The position numbers and the translations under genes are program-made. The notes under the pieces are model-generated. The model had not been told where the DNA came from. It saw only the letters and a program-made list of their open reading frames with translations, and did not search any database. Shown in pieces: positions 1-8,395 of a stretch of 64,000 nucleotides of DNA; the stretch's first letter is position 1, and every line of letters starts with the position of its first letter. This DNA is from Segatella copri (GTDB taxonomy: Bacteria; Bacteroidota; Bacteroidia; Bacteroidales; Bacteroidaceae): positions 103,501 to 167,500 of the forward strand of contig NZ_JAPDUW010000002.1 of the NCBI RefSeq assembly GCF_026015295.1, written 5' to 3'.

Positions 1-4
1 AAAG

Positions 5-304
5 ATGAAATTGGAGGAAATGAACAGACGTTTGAATGAGGCTCTTGATACTGACCTCTTCGAAGAATCTGAGTCTGAATTTAATGAATTTCAGGCTGAG
101 GTAGATTCCTTTGAGAGAGAGTTGGAGGAGATATCGGAGTTCAGGCAGGATCATCTGCAGCTTTCTGAGCTGAAGAAGATCGGTGCCATCCAGAAGAAAA
201 TCCGGCAGGTGAAGAATGGGTATAATTTTTATGACCCTGAGTATGAGAGAAGTGTTATGTTTCCTAATGGTGAGGACGAAGAAGAGGATGATTTCTTCAT
301 TTAA
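5..304 (+). CDS. small acidic hypothetical protein
   Basis: A 99-residue open frame that starts four bases into the window, so the true start may lie further upstream. The protein is highly acidic and probably helical, with a run of heptad-like Glu/Leu residues in the first 60 residues (possible coiled coil) and a tail of consecutive Glu and Asp residues before the final Phe-Phe-Ile. No catalytic motif is visible. It runs in the same direction as the AAA ATPase gene about 110 bases downstream and could be an accessory partner of it, but this rests only on position. Function unknown. Confidence 0.55.
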   Translation: MKLEEMNRRLNEALDTDLFEESESEFNEFQAEVDSFERELEEISEFRQDHLQLSELKKIGAIQKKIRQVKNGYNFYDPEYERSVMFPNGEDEEEDDFFI

Positions 305-411
305 AGATGACAGATGGGAAATAGACCTTATTTGAGAATCATATTGGGAGGAACTGACTTCAAAAGTCTTTCCCTCATGGAGAAAATTATATGTATTAAT
401 GTAGTGCTATT

Positions 412-2085
412 ATGGTTATGCAAACATCATGTAAGAAAGGTATGGAGCAGATGGACTTGCTCCAAGCCTTCGAGATTATCGTAGACAAGGCCAAGGGTTC
501 TTCACTTGGTGAGAAGTTCTATCAGGAGGCAGACCCATATCTTGGATTTGTTTCTGACAAGTTGTGTATCTCCAAGCGTGCCAGTGCCATCATGGCCTTG
601 TTTGCCGACAGGTGCGATGACAATCACATCCAGTTTTCTGACTATACGGATTTTCTGGATTGCAGAATCCTTAGCTTGCTTCGATATTCCAAGGAGACAG
701 AGGAACTTGTTGACAAGGAATATGTCTGCCGGAGTAAGGATGAAGGTCTTTACTACTGCATCCCCATGGAGGTGATGGAGGCATTTCAGCAGAATCAACG
801 TTATATACCCTCTGATGTGGAGGAACTTACAGCCAGGGAATTGTTTGACAAGTTCAATGAACTGTTCACAAAATGCCGTCGCAGGAAACTTGACAGGCAA
901 ATATTGAAAAAGAAGCTCAGGGCATTGGTTCGCAAGAATGAGAACCTGGCTTTTGTCAAGGCCATGTCTTCATTTGACATAGATGAGGAGGATACAGAAT
1001 TTTCTCTTTTTCTGTTGTTCTGTACACTCTTTGTCATAGATGGTGATGACGATATCCGCTATCACGACTTGGAATTTCTCTACGAGGAGGGAGAGGCTGA
1101 CTGGAGATGGGCAAAGAGAGGCTTGAGCCAAGGTGACCATTTGTTCTTAGTGGAGAAGTTTATCGAGTATACCAATGATGATGGCTTTGTAGACAGGGAG
1201 TCCTTCAAGATTACAGACGATGCCAAGAAACTGCTCTTCTCTGAACTCAACCTGTCTTCCATGCGTGGTGTCCGGCCGAAGGGAGGAATGTTGTCATTTG
1301 AGGACATCAAACCCAAGCAACTGTTCTACAACAGTAAGGAACGAAAGCAAGTTGATGAGCTGGCAACACTCTTGGAGGAAGAGCACTACCAGAGTATCAG
1401 AAATCGTCTGAGGGAAACCAATTTCAGGAGTGGCTTTGCTTGTCTTTTCTATGGCGCGCCTGGTACTGGCAAGACGGAGACTGTTCTTCAGATAGCCAGG
1501 AATACAGGGCGTGACCTGATTCAGGTGAACGTGTCAGAGGTTAAGAGCATGTGGGTTGGCGAGAGCGAAAAGAACATCAAGGGTATCTTCGATGACTATA
1601 AGCAGAAGGTGAAGCAATCTGTCAAGGCTCCTATCCTGTTATTCAATGAGGCTGATGCTATCATCGGCAAGCGTCAGGTGGGAGCGGAAAGAGCTGTGGA
1701 GAAGATGGAGAACAGTATTCAGAACATCATCCTTCAGGAGATAGAGCAGCTGGATGGTATTCTCATCGCCACTACCAACCTCGCAGAGAACATGGACAAG
1801 GCTTTTGAGCGTCGTTTCCTCTATAAAGTGAAATTTGAGAAGCCTGATTTGGCTTGCCGTTCACAGATTTGGCAAGCGATGATACCTTCTTTGGAGAATG
1901 CTGATGCTTCTTTCCTTGCTGCCCGCTATGATTTCAGTGGTGGTGAGATTGAGAATATTGCCCGTCATTACACCATTCAGACCATTTTGCATGGTAGCCC
2001 GGAGAAGATGGTCAAGTCTCTTACCGAGTTTTGCGAGAGCGAGAGGTTGGAAGGTGCCAGGGCCAAGAGAAAGATAGGATTCTAA
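412..2085 (+). CDS. AAA+ family ATPase
   Basis: A 557-residue protein whose C-terminal third is a classical AAA+ module. The Walker A GAPGTGKT is at residues 348-355. The Walker B segment, near residues 407-416, reads LLFNEADA: the usual Asp-Glu is replaced by Asn-Glu-Ala-Asp. A second-region-of-homology segment (TTNLAENMDKAFERRF) follows near residue 460, with the arginine-finger area. The N-terminal 330 residues carry no recognised domain and are rich in charged residues. Members of this cytoplasmic family remodel or unfold protein complexes. Start could also be the internal Met codons at about residues 11 or 14. The gene is followed closely by a truncated HAD-like frame. Substrate unknown. 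Confidence 0.85.
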   Translation: MVMQTSCKKGMEQMDLLQAFEIIVDKAKGSSLGEKFYQEADPYLGFVSDKLCISKRASAIMALFADRCDDNHIQFSDYTDFLDCRILSLLRYSKETEELVDKEYVCRSKDEGLYYCIPMEVMEAFQQNQRYIPSDVEELTARELFDKFNELFTKCRRRKLDRQILKKKLRALVRKNENLAFVKAMSSFDIDEEDTEFSLFLLFCTLFVIDGDDDIRYHDLEFLYEEGEADWRWAKRGLSQGDHLFLVEKFIEYTNDDGFVDRESFKITDDAKKLLFSELNLSSMRGVRPKGGMLSFEDIKPKQLFYNSKERKQVDELATLLEEEHYQSIRNRLRETNFRSGFACLFYGAPGTGKTETVLQIARNTGRDLIQVNVSEVKSMWVGESEKNIKGIFDDYKQKVKQSVKAPILLFNEADAIIGKRQVGAERAVEKMENSIQNIILQEIEQLDGILIATTNLAENMDKAFERRFLYKVKFEKPDLACRSQIWQAMIPSLENADASFLAARYDFSGGEIENIARHYTIQTILHGSPEKMVKSLTEFCESERLEGARAKRKIGF

Positions 2086-2111
2086 TGTATAATCAAAATT
2101 AAATATCCCCT

Positions 2112-2255
2112 ATGGAGAAGTATATATTTTTGGATTTCGATGGAGTGCTCAATACTCCTAAAGGTAAGTTTGATCAGAAAGCGATAGGCACGAATCGTCG
2201 TTTCCTTATGATTCAAAATAGTTTGCATCAATATCATTTACCTTGGCAGAAATGA
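2112..2255 (+). pseudogene. truncated HAD-like hydrolase remnant
   Basis: A 47-codon frame beginning MEKYIFLDFDGVLNT, which is the N-terminal catalytic DxDG motif of HAD-superfamily phosphatases. It stops after only 47 residues, whereas HAD hydrolases are normally 150-250 residues. No cap domain or later motifs are visible downstream before the convergent WYL gene. It starts 26 bases after the AAA ATPase and was probably once the next gene of that operon. I read it as a 3'-truncated remnant. A genuine short peptide is unlikely because the motif alone cannot form the Rossmann fold. Confidence 0.7.
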
Positions 2256-2312
2256 AAATGGCGGTAAATACGTAATTTTGTATTTACCGCCTTAATCATT
2301 TGTTGAGAGGAG

Positions 2313-3233
2313 TTAAGAAGAAGGCCAGATCTTGTATTTCTTAGCAAGGTTTCTCAACCTTTCACTCACCTCTTCCCTTAGCCATTGTGGTTCCAGTACT
2401 TCCATGGTGTCCATGTTGGAGAAAATCTCCTGTTCGAAATCAAACTCTGGTTTCAGGTGATACTCAAAGATGGAGTATTCATCGGTACGCTTCATTTCCT
2501 TTTGAGACTCATGGAGAGGAAGATTACGTATGTAGTTGCTCTGGAAGGCATCTACCTTGAGCACCACCTTCTGAACTTCGGAATCCTCGTTATTGATGAT
2601 TCCGAAGCAATCCTTGAAATATTCGGCCGGTTCCAACTTCTTTGGCATCTTGAAAACTTTGTCTGAGATGATGACATTTTCCATACGGTCAAGGGCATAA
2701 CAACGGATATCGTTCGTACCAGGGCTATAGGCAACCACATACCAGCGTTTCTTGAAAGCCTTCACGAAATAAGGATGGATGTCAAACTCATAATACTTCT
2801 CGGAATTGTAACTATAGTAAGAGATGAAAATGACATGGTTGTCACGCATGGCCTTGATGATGTCTTCCAGAAAGTTTCTGCCAGAAGGCATATCCTCCAG
2901 AAGGACCCGTTCCTTGAGCTTGCGGCTGTTGCCAACCATGGCATGGAGGGAGAAGGCATTGAGCATCCAACTTCGGGTACTTCCTTCCTCGAAGCAGTCG
3001 CCATACTCGATGTTGTAGCGGTATCCGTTGCCACATTCGATGTTTATCTCAAACAGTTCCTCGATGCTATGGATGTTGTTGATGAAGGTTCTTCGGGAGA
3101 GTTCCGTTCCCTCACTGAGGTCAGAGTCCAACCATCTGCTTTGGATTTCCTTCAGGGTGATGCCGCCCCTTTTCTTTGCCCGGTGGATGGTTTCCACGAG
3201 CCAGACATATTTGTTTAATTGGTTGATTGCCAT
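2313..3233 (-). CDS. WYL-domain transcriptional regulator
   Basis: A 306-residue protein from the Met codon at 3233. The open frame extends 38 codons further upstream, but that part reads like translated promoter DNA and this Met begins a typical N-terminus. Residues 1-75 form a helix-turn-helix segment (RRTFINNIHSIEELF). The middle and C-terminal parts match the WYL sensor/effector fold, with the signature area KKRWYVVAYSPG near residue 180. WYL regulators bind DNA and are switched by nucleic acid or nucleotide ligands; many sit beside phage-defence genes. A 5'-3' degraded copy of its middle part lies at 14.3-14.5 kb. Target genes unknown. Confidence 0.85.
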   Translation of the reverse strand: MAINQLNKYVWLVETIHRAKKRGGITLKEIQSRWLDSDLSEGTELSRRTFINNIHSIEELFEINIECGNGYRYNIEYGDCFEEGSTRSWMLNAFSLHAMVGNSRKLKERVLLEDMPSGRNFLEDIIKAMRDNHVIFISYYSYNSEKYYEFDIHPYFVKAFKKRWYVVAYSPGTNDIRCYALDRMENVIISDKVFKMPKKLEPAEYFKDCFGIINNEDSEVQKVVLKVDAFQSNYIRNLPLHESQKEMKRTDEYSIFEYHLKPEFDFEQEIFSNMDTMEVLEPQWLREEVSERLRNLAKKYKIWPSS

Positions 3234-3431
3234 ATTATCTTGTTTAATTTTGTTTCTTATAATTTTGGTACAAAGATAACGGAAAAGTAGGAAAATATGT
3301 TGCACAAGTTGAATTATTTTTGATGTGTGAAGTGATTTTACACCCATTTCTTCTATCTTTGCATCAAAAACTTAGAAAGCAATGATGAATTGTAACAGAA
3401 ACAGACAAATTATTGTATATTTGCCATGGAA

Positions 3432-3473
3432 AAGCGGACAAAATACGTCCGTTTAATATTAGAAAAGGGGACA
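3432..3473. repeat. copy 1 of a paired short repeat (GCGGACAAAAT motif)
   Basis: About 42 bases with the order AGCGGACAAAAT, a six to seven base variable part, TTTAATATTAGAAAAG, GGACAA. A diverged second copy lies at 14541-14583, immediately beside the WYL gene fragment. Here the first half forms a small dyad (GGAC...GTCC). Both copies therefore associate with WYL-gene sequence, suggesting that the repeat moved or was duplicated together with that gene. Possibly a promoter/operator or an insertion scar. Confidence 0.5.
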
Positions 3474-3554
3474 AGGTTTCATTGGTCAATAATTCAGGTA
3501 TTCCAATTTACCTGTTGTTCAAATCTGGTTGCTTTTAAGTTTCAGGTTAACAAG

Positions 3555-3606
3555 AAGACTCAAAACCACATTTCTGTTTACCTTCAGGAATGTGGTTTTG
3601 AGTCTT
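3555..3606. repeat. perfect 18-bp inverted repeat carrying a rep-type iteron
   Basis: The arms 3555-3572 and 3589-3606 are perfect reverse complements, with a 16-base loop, and a T-rich tract follows, so the site could act as a terminator. The left arm plus loop contain AAAACCAC...TTTCTGTTTACC at 3562-3582. This is the same sequence as the iterons around the replication initiator gene at 46.2-48.7 kb, for example at 48375. It may be a displaced Rep binding site or a terminator derived from one. Confidence 0.6.
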
Positions 3607-3685
3607 TTTGTATTTTACTATTTGAGCAGCAGTACAGATATATGAATGTACATTTACTGATACATATATTACCTATTTTTAGGTA

Positions 3686-3717
3686 TTGTGAACTATTTAA
3701 TTTTGTCGTATCTTTGC
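3686..3717 (+). promoter_or_regulatory. Bacteroidota-type promoter for the TonB receptor operon
   Basis: A TATCTTTGC box at 3709-3717 matches the Bacteroidota -7 consensus TAnnTTTG, and a TTG at 3686-3688 sits at about the -33 position. It lies some 30 bases before the TonB receptor start codon and probably drives the genes to 12.5 kb. Confidence 0.6.
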
Positions 3718-3745
3718 ACCCAAAAAAATAAGTTAAAAGATTAGT

Positions 3746-6466
3746 ATGAAACATATCCTGTTGCTTATGATGCTTTTTGAGGTGAGTCTGATGGGAAAGG
3801 CGCAATCTATGTCTGGCAAAGTTGTGGACAAAGATTCTCATGAAGCGATTATCGGTGCTGTCGTGTATGTGGGTAGTTCTCAGAAAGTGGCAGCTATCAC
3901 TGATATTAACGGGCGATTTTCCATAGATGCAGCCAATGCAGGTAAATCTCTTAAGATTACTTATATAGGATACAAAAACTATTTAGGTAAGTTAAACCAG
4001 GCTCTCTATGAAATGGAACCGGAAATCAAGTCTGTGGGTGAAGTAGTGGTTACAGCTCAGGAGTCCAAGAGTCTGTCTTCTGCTTCTGTTATTGAGAAGC
4101 ATGCCATGGAGCACCTGCAGCCTTCAAGTTTTACGGACATTCTCGAACTGTTGCCTGGTGGACGTTCCAAAGATCCTGATTTGAGTAGCCCTAATACGAT
4201 TCGTATTCGGGAAGCCGGAAGTCCTTCAGGATATACTACCACTTCCCTCGGAACGAGTTTTGTAGTAGATGGAGCTCCCATCAGTACCAATGCCAATATG
4301 CAATATGTGGCTGGGTCTTGGGATGCAGCAACAACATCCAGAGAAAATATGAATGCCGGAGTGGATATGCGTAGCATCTCTACCGATGATATCGAGAAAG
4401 TAGAGGTGGTACGTGGCATTCCATCGGTAGAATATGGAGATTTGACAAGTGGTCTGGTGAAAATAGAACGTAGGAGAGGTGGAAATGACTGGAATGCCCG
4501 TTTGAAAGCAGATATGGGAAGCAAACTCTTTTATCTTGCAAAAGGATTGGAATGGACTCCCCAGCAGATGACCCTCAATCTCAGTGTTGATTACCTCGAT
4601 GCGAAGGCGGATCCAAGAAACCGGCTTGAAAATTACAGGAGACTGACGTTTTCTGCCCGGTTCGGAAAAACTTGGTTGACAGATTTTTACCGTTGGAAGA
4701 TTTCATCCAATCTCGATTATACCGGTTCTTTTGATAATGATAAAGTTGACCCGGATCTCAATAATCAGGCGGAAGATTCTTATAAATCGCAATATAATAA
4801 ATATGCATTTAATTCACATGTAAGTCTGTCTCCTAAGAAGCGCATTTGGTTTAAGTCGCTGGATCTGACTTTGTCAGCCTCTTATGAGTATGACCTTATC
4901 AAGCGAACCAAACTGGTACAGCTGACCCGCCAGACAGTGGCAGCTACAGCAACTACACAAGGGATTCATGATGGTGTTATCCTTCCCTATAAATATGTGG
5001 CTTGTCATGATGTAGAAGGAAAGCCGCTCAATCTTTATGCTAAGGTCAATGGTAAATTCCAGGTTCCTTCTCTTGTGGTTTCCAATACCTTGCTGTTAGG
5101 CACCGATTGGAATTACGACAAAAATAAAGGACGGGGGCAGATTTATGATGTAACCCGCCCTCTTTATGCAGGTTCCATGTCATGCCGTCCCCGAAATCTT
5201 TCTTCAATACCTTCCAACCAACAGTGGGGAATTTATGCTGAGGAACAGTTGACATTGCCTTTTGCTGGTCATTCTCTTGAACTGGTAGCCGGTATAAGAG
5301 GTACGCAGATGTTGAATCTGCCCAATAATTATGAGATGCATGGTAAGTTTTTCTGGGATCCCCGTATCAATCTCGGCTTGACTTTTCCGAAATTCAATAT
5401 TGGCAAGCTACCATCCTTTATCCGAATAGCAGGTGGAATAGGTGAACATACCAAAATGCCTACTTTGGAACAGCTTTACCCTGATCCTGTATATCTGGAC
5501 TTAACCCAGCTGAATTATTACCATACGAATCCAGCGTATCGCCGTATCAACCTGATGACGTATGTGATAGATGCAACCAATCAGAATCTGAAGCCAGCAC
5601 GTAATTTCAAATGGGAGGTGAGTACTGACATCAATATAGGAGGCAATCGATTGTCTGTCACACTCTTTAGGGAGAACATGACTTCAGGCTTCCGTTTGCA
5701 GACGGCTTATGCTCCCTATATATATAGGTGGTATGATGCATCGGGAATTGATGCCGATGCACTGTCAGCTCCACCTTCTTTGGAAGGATTACCCTTTGAG
5801 GAACGTAAGGAACTGAGGGGCTACAGTTATTACACCAATGGCAGTCAGACTCTCAAACGGGGAGTGGAATACACCTTTGCTACCCGAAGAATAGAAAAAC
5901 TGTTCACCAGACTCACTATCAACGGAGCATGGTTCCGCACGATTTATCGTAATTCTGTGGTAGAGACTTATCGCCCAAGTGCTGTTATCGGCAGTAAGCA
6001 GATACAGTATGTGGGGTATTATGAACATGATGGAGGCAATATGAATGAAATGCTCAATACCAATTTCACGTTAGATACGGATGTCCCCAAGTTGAAGTTG
6101 GGCTTCTCAATATCCGCCCAATGCCTGTGGTATACGCTGAAACAGAGTAAAGAGGTGAGTAATTATCCTACCAGCTATATGGATAATGACGGTGTGATGC
6201 ATGAGTGGAAAGCAGGTGATGAAAATGATGCTTATCTCAGGTATCTGATCAGGGATTATAACGACAGCTATTATCTCAAATACAGAGTACCTTTTGCCAT
6301 GAATGTCAATTTCAAGGTAACAAAGAAACTCTTTGATGAGAAACTGAATGTAGCTCTGTTCTGCAACAAACTGTTGGATTATACTCCCGAATATGAGAAC
6401 AATGGAGTAACGATCCGCCGTCATGTAACTCCCTATTTTGGATTAGAAATGAATGTAAAGATATGA
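3746..6466 (+). CDS. TonB-dependent outer-membrane receptor
   Basis: A 906-residue receptor. Residues 1-19 are a signal peptide ending near GKAQS. Residues 22-95 form a carboxypeptidase-D regulatory-like domain (GKVVDKDSHEAIIGAVV, then TDINGRFSI). A plug domain follows, with SFVVDGAPI and the typical plug end VEVVRGIPSVEYGDLTSG near residues 215-240. The remainder is an aromatic-rich beta barrel ending in an outer-membrane-type strand (FGLEMNVKI). These receptors import large or scarce ligands using the TonB-ExbBD energy of the inner membrane. It lacks SusC hallmarks and has no SusD partner. Its stop overlaps the next start by four bases. Location next to an M16 protease and flavin electron-transfer genes suggests a metal, haem or peptide ligand, but this is inference. 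Confidence 0.9.
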   Translation: MKHILLLMMLFEVSLMGKAQSMSGKVVDKDSHEAIIGAVVYVGSSQKVAAITDINGRFSIDAANAGKSLKITYIGYKNYLGKLNQALYEMEPEIKSVGEVVVTAQESKSLSSASVIEKHAMEHLQPSSFTDILELLPGGRSKDPDLSSPNTIRIREAGSPSGYTTTSLGTSFVVDGAPISTNANMQYVAGSWDAATTSRENMNAGVDMRSISTDDIEKVEVVRGIPSVEYGDLTSGLVKIERRRGGNDWNARLKADMGSKLFYLAKGLEWTPQQMTLNLSVDYLDAKADPRNRLENYRRLTFSARFGKTWLTDFYRWKISSNLDYTGSFDNDKVDPDLNNQAEDSYKSQYNKYAFNSHVSLSPKKRIWFKSLDLTLSASYEYDLIKRTKLVQLTRQTVAATATTQGIHDGVILPYKYVACHDVEGKPLNLYAKVNGKFQVPSLVVSNTLLLGTDWNYDKNKGRGQIYDVTRPLYAGSMSCRPRNLSSIPSNQQWGIYAEEQLTLPFAGHSLELVAGIRGTQMLNLPNNYEMHGKFFWDPRINLGLTFPKFNIGKLPSFIRIAGGIGEHTKMPTLEQLYPDPVYLDLTQLNYYHTNPAYRRINLMTYVIDATNQNLKPARNFKWEVSTDINIGGNRLSVTLFRENMTSGFRLQTAYAPYIYRWYDASGIDADALSAPPSLEGLPFEERKELRGYSYYTNGSQTLKRGVEYTFATRRIEKLFTRLTINGAWFRTIYRNSVVETYRPSAVIGSKQIQYVGYYEHDGGNMNEMLNTNFTLDTDVPKLKLGFSISAQCLWYTLKQSKEVSNYPTSYMDNDGVMHEWKAGDENDAYLRYLIRDYNDSYYLKYRVPFAMNVNFKVTKKLFDEKLNVALFCNKLLDYTPEYENNGVTIRRHVTPYFGLEMNVKI

Positions 6467-6840
6467 AAAGATTGTTGATTATATGTATGATGACCTGTGG
6501 TTTTATCATTTCCTCCTGTCATCAGGATGAAGATTCCCTGTTTGCCGAAGCTTCCATCGTGTTGCAGGGAGAAACGGATATCGTTCTCGACAGGGTCCAG
6601 GGTACGGTAAGTCTTACCAATCTGAATACCACCCAGGTTTTCACTGTATCATCATTTGAAGGGAATATAGCCAGAGCCAGTATTCTTCGGGGTTCTTATG
6701 CTATCCTGGTAGAGGGTACTGCCCAATATCATGACGCTTCAGGTAAAACCTACATCAGGATGTTCAGGGCAAGTACCGATTATGTGGGATTGGAAAAGGA
6801 AGGACATAATGAAGCGATGTTGAACATAATTTGGATGTAA
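6463..6840 (+). CDS. small lipoprotein in the TonB receptor operon
   Basis: A 125-residue protein overlapping the receptor stop codon (ATGA), hence translationally coupled to it. The N-terminus is a lipoprotein signal (IISSCHQDEDS), with the acylated Cys at residue 19; Asp/Glu residues after the Cys agree with export to the outer-membrane surface in Bacteroidota. The rest (about 100 residues) looks like one beta-sandwich domain, comparable with the N-terminal part of the DUF4876 lipoprotein two genes downstream (both contain a ...VTNLTTNxT-like strand followed by a G-Y/F-x-v strand). A possible ligand-capture subunit of the receptor. Function not established. Confidence 0.8.
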   Translation: MKRLLIICMMTCGFIISSCHQDEDSLFAEASIVLQGETDIVLDRVQGTVSLTNLNTTQVFTVSSFEGNIARASILRGSYAILVEGTAQYHDASGKTYIRMFRASTDYVGLEKEGHNEAMLNIIWM

Positions 6841-6843
6841 ATC

Positions 6844-8358
6844 ATGAAGAAGAGATATTTCATATTATTTCTGTGCTGTGTGTCTTGGTTTACTGGAAGG
6901 TCTGCAGTAACAGATTCTGCCAGGATAGAGCATCATGCTATGTGGAAAAACTGGCAGAAGGAGACAGCATGGCAAAATCCCGCCATTCATGGGCTTAGCC
7001 TCACGCTGCCTTATTCTGAAGTGTATGTCCAGATGGATTACCTGCATCAATCTGCTCCCTTTGTACTGCAGAAGGGAACAGGGCATTTTCTCTCTGAGGC
7101 CAAGGCTGAAACCTTCCTTCACTTGAGCAACCACTCTTCTGCTTGGGGGGCAGCATCTTACATGACGGGAAAGCAATATCAGGTCAGCTGGAATTCTTCT
7201 TCTGATTATGATTTGCTGAATCCTTATATTCTGGCGGATACTCTAGGAGGTGACACACATTGTGAACGGTATGGTTTTCAGGGCGGATATGCTGTTAGCA
7301 AGGGGAAATTCCAACTCGGTATTGAAGCGATTTTCAGAGCAGAACATGAATATCGGAATGTGGACCCGAGAATGCGAGGTATTGTCACAGATCTGACTCT
7401 ACGCCTTGGTACTGCCTATGATTTCGGTAAATACCAGTGGGCTGCCGGTCTAGAAGGGAATGTATACAAGCAGACCAATGATGTGGATTTCTATCGGGAA
7501 CTGGGTGTTATACCTGAGTTTCAAATGACAGGATTGGGAACAGAATACAGTCGTTTCTCCGGAGATAAACGCACCTTGTATTATAAAGGTGTAGGATATG
7601 GAATAAATCTGGATGTCAATCCGTTGAACGAAACTGGTTTTTATGGTCATGCCAAGCTTTGGAGACGGCAATATAAACGTATGCTTGCCGATTTGAATTC
7701 CGTACCCTTAACCCAGTTGTTTTATCATTCTGCAGAAGTCTCCTTGGGATGGAAGCACATGGGAGGGAGCCGTCAGGTAGCCTTAGATGGAAACCTTGTT
7801 TTTGTCAGACGTAGTGGTGATGAAAACATCATTGGCAAGTCCTCTGCCCAATATTATCCTATTATCGGTAAACTTACGATGTATAAGAATTATCTTATAG
7901 ATACCTATCTCAGAGGACTTTACGGATGGGGGAGTGGCTCTGGTACATGGTGCTTGAATGGAAAGATCGGATATTGGAGCAATCGTGAGCGATATGTCTA
8001 TCCTGAACGCAAAATGGAGGCTGCTAAGATCTATGGGAGATTGGGTGGACAGTGGATGCGCAGTCTCTCCCGAACTGTGGCCCTTACTGTGAACATGGCG
8101 GCAGCCTATTATGGTAATGTCAGTTCTGGTATCGTCATGCCTTATGCCAATATGAAGGCTTCGTTCCAGGACATGATCAATCATCAGTACCAGTTTGAAA
8201 AAGCAGGCTATGGAATGCTCTCTGCTAAGATACGTAGTGATTATCGGCTATCAGGCTCACAGATCGGCTTGTTTGCCGAATTAGGTGGAGATTGGATAAC
8301 TTGTTCTGAAAACGGACACCAGCACCATCTGCATTTGGCTCTTGGTATCACATTCTAA
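6844..8358 (+). CDS. outer-membrane protein, DUF6850-like beta barrel
   Basis: A 504-residue protein starting three bases after the lipoprotein gene. Residues 1-21 are a signal peptide (ends near GRSAV). The remainder is a regular alternation of aromatic and polar beta strands, ending in HHLHLALGITF, which has the terminal Phe typical of outer-membrane barrels. I assign it to the DUF6850 family of Bacteroidota outer-membrane beta-barrel proteins from its length, composition and constant company with a TonB receptor and DUF4876 lipoprotein. It has no plug domain, so it is not a second TonB receptor. It could form a companion channel or scaffold. Ligand unknown. Confidence 0.7.
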   Translation: MKKRYFILFLCCVSWFTGRSAVTDSARIEHHAMWKNWQKETAWQNPAIHGLSLTLPYSEVYVQMDYLHQSAPFVLQKGTGHFLSEAKAETFLHLSNHSSAWGAASYMTGKQYQVSWNSSSDYDLLNPYILADTLGGDTHCERYGFQGGYAVSKGKFQLGIEAIFRAEHEYRNVDPRMRGIVTDLTLRLGTAYDFGKYQWAAGLEGNVYKQTNDVDFYRELGVIPEFQMTGLGTEYSRFSGDKRTLYYKGVGYGINLDVNPLNETGFYGHAKLWRRQYKRMLADLNSVPLTQLFYHSAEVSLGWKHMGGSRQVALDGNLVFVRRSGDENIIGKSSAQYYPIIGKLTMYKNYLIDTYLRGLYGWGSGSGTWCLNGKIGYWSNRERYVYPERKMEAAKIYGRLGGQWMRSLSRTVALTVNMAAAYYGNVSSGIVMPYANMKASFQDMINHQYQFEKAGYGMLSAKIRSDYRLSGSQIGLFAELGGDWITCSENGHQHHLHLALGITF

Positions 8359-8395
8359 AGTATAATATAGTATTAATGTAACTAATAGTAGAAAA

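Noticed and set aside
3426..3731. 101-codon frame
   Set aside because: It runs across an inverted repeat and promoter, has no family-like sequence and is most likely non-coding.
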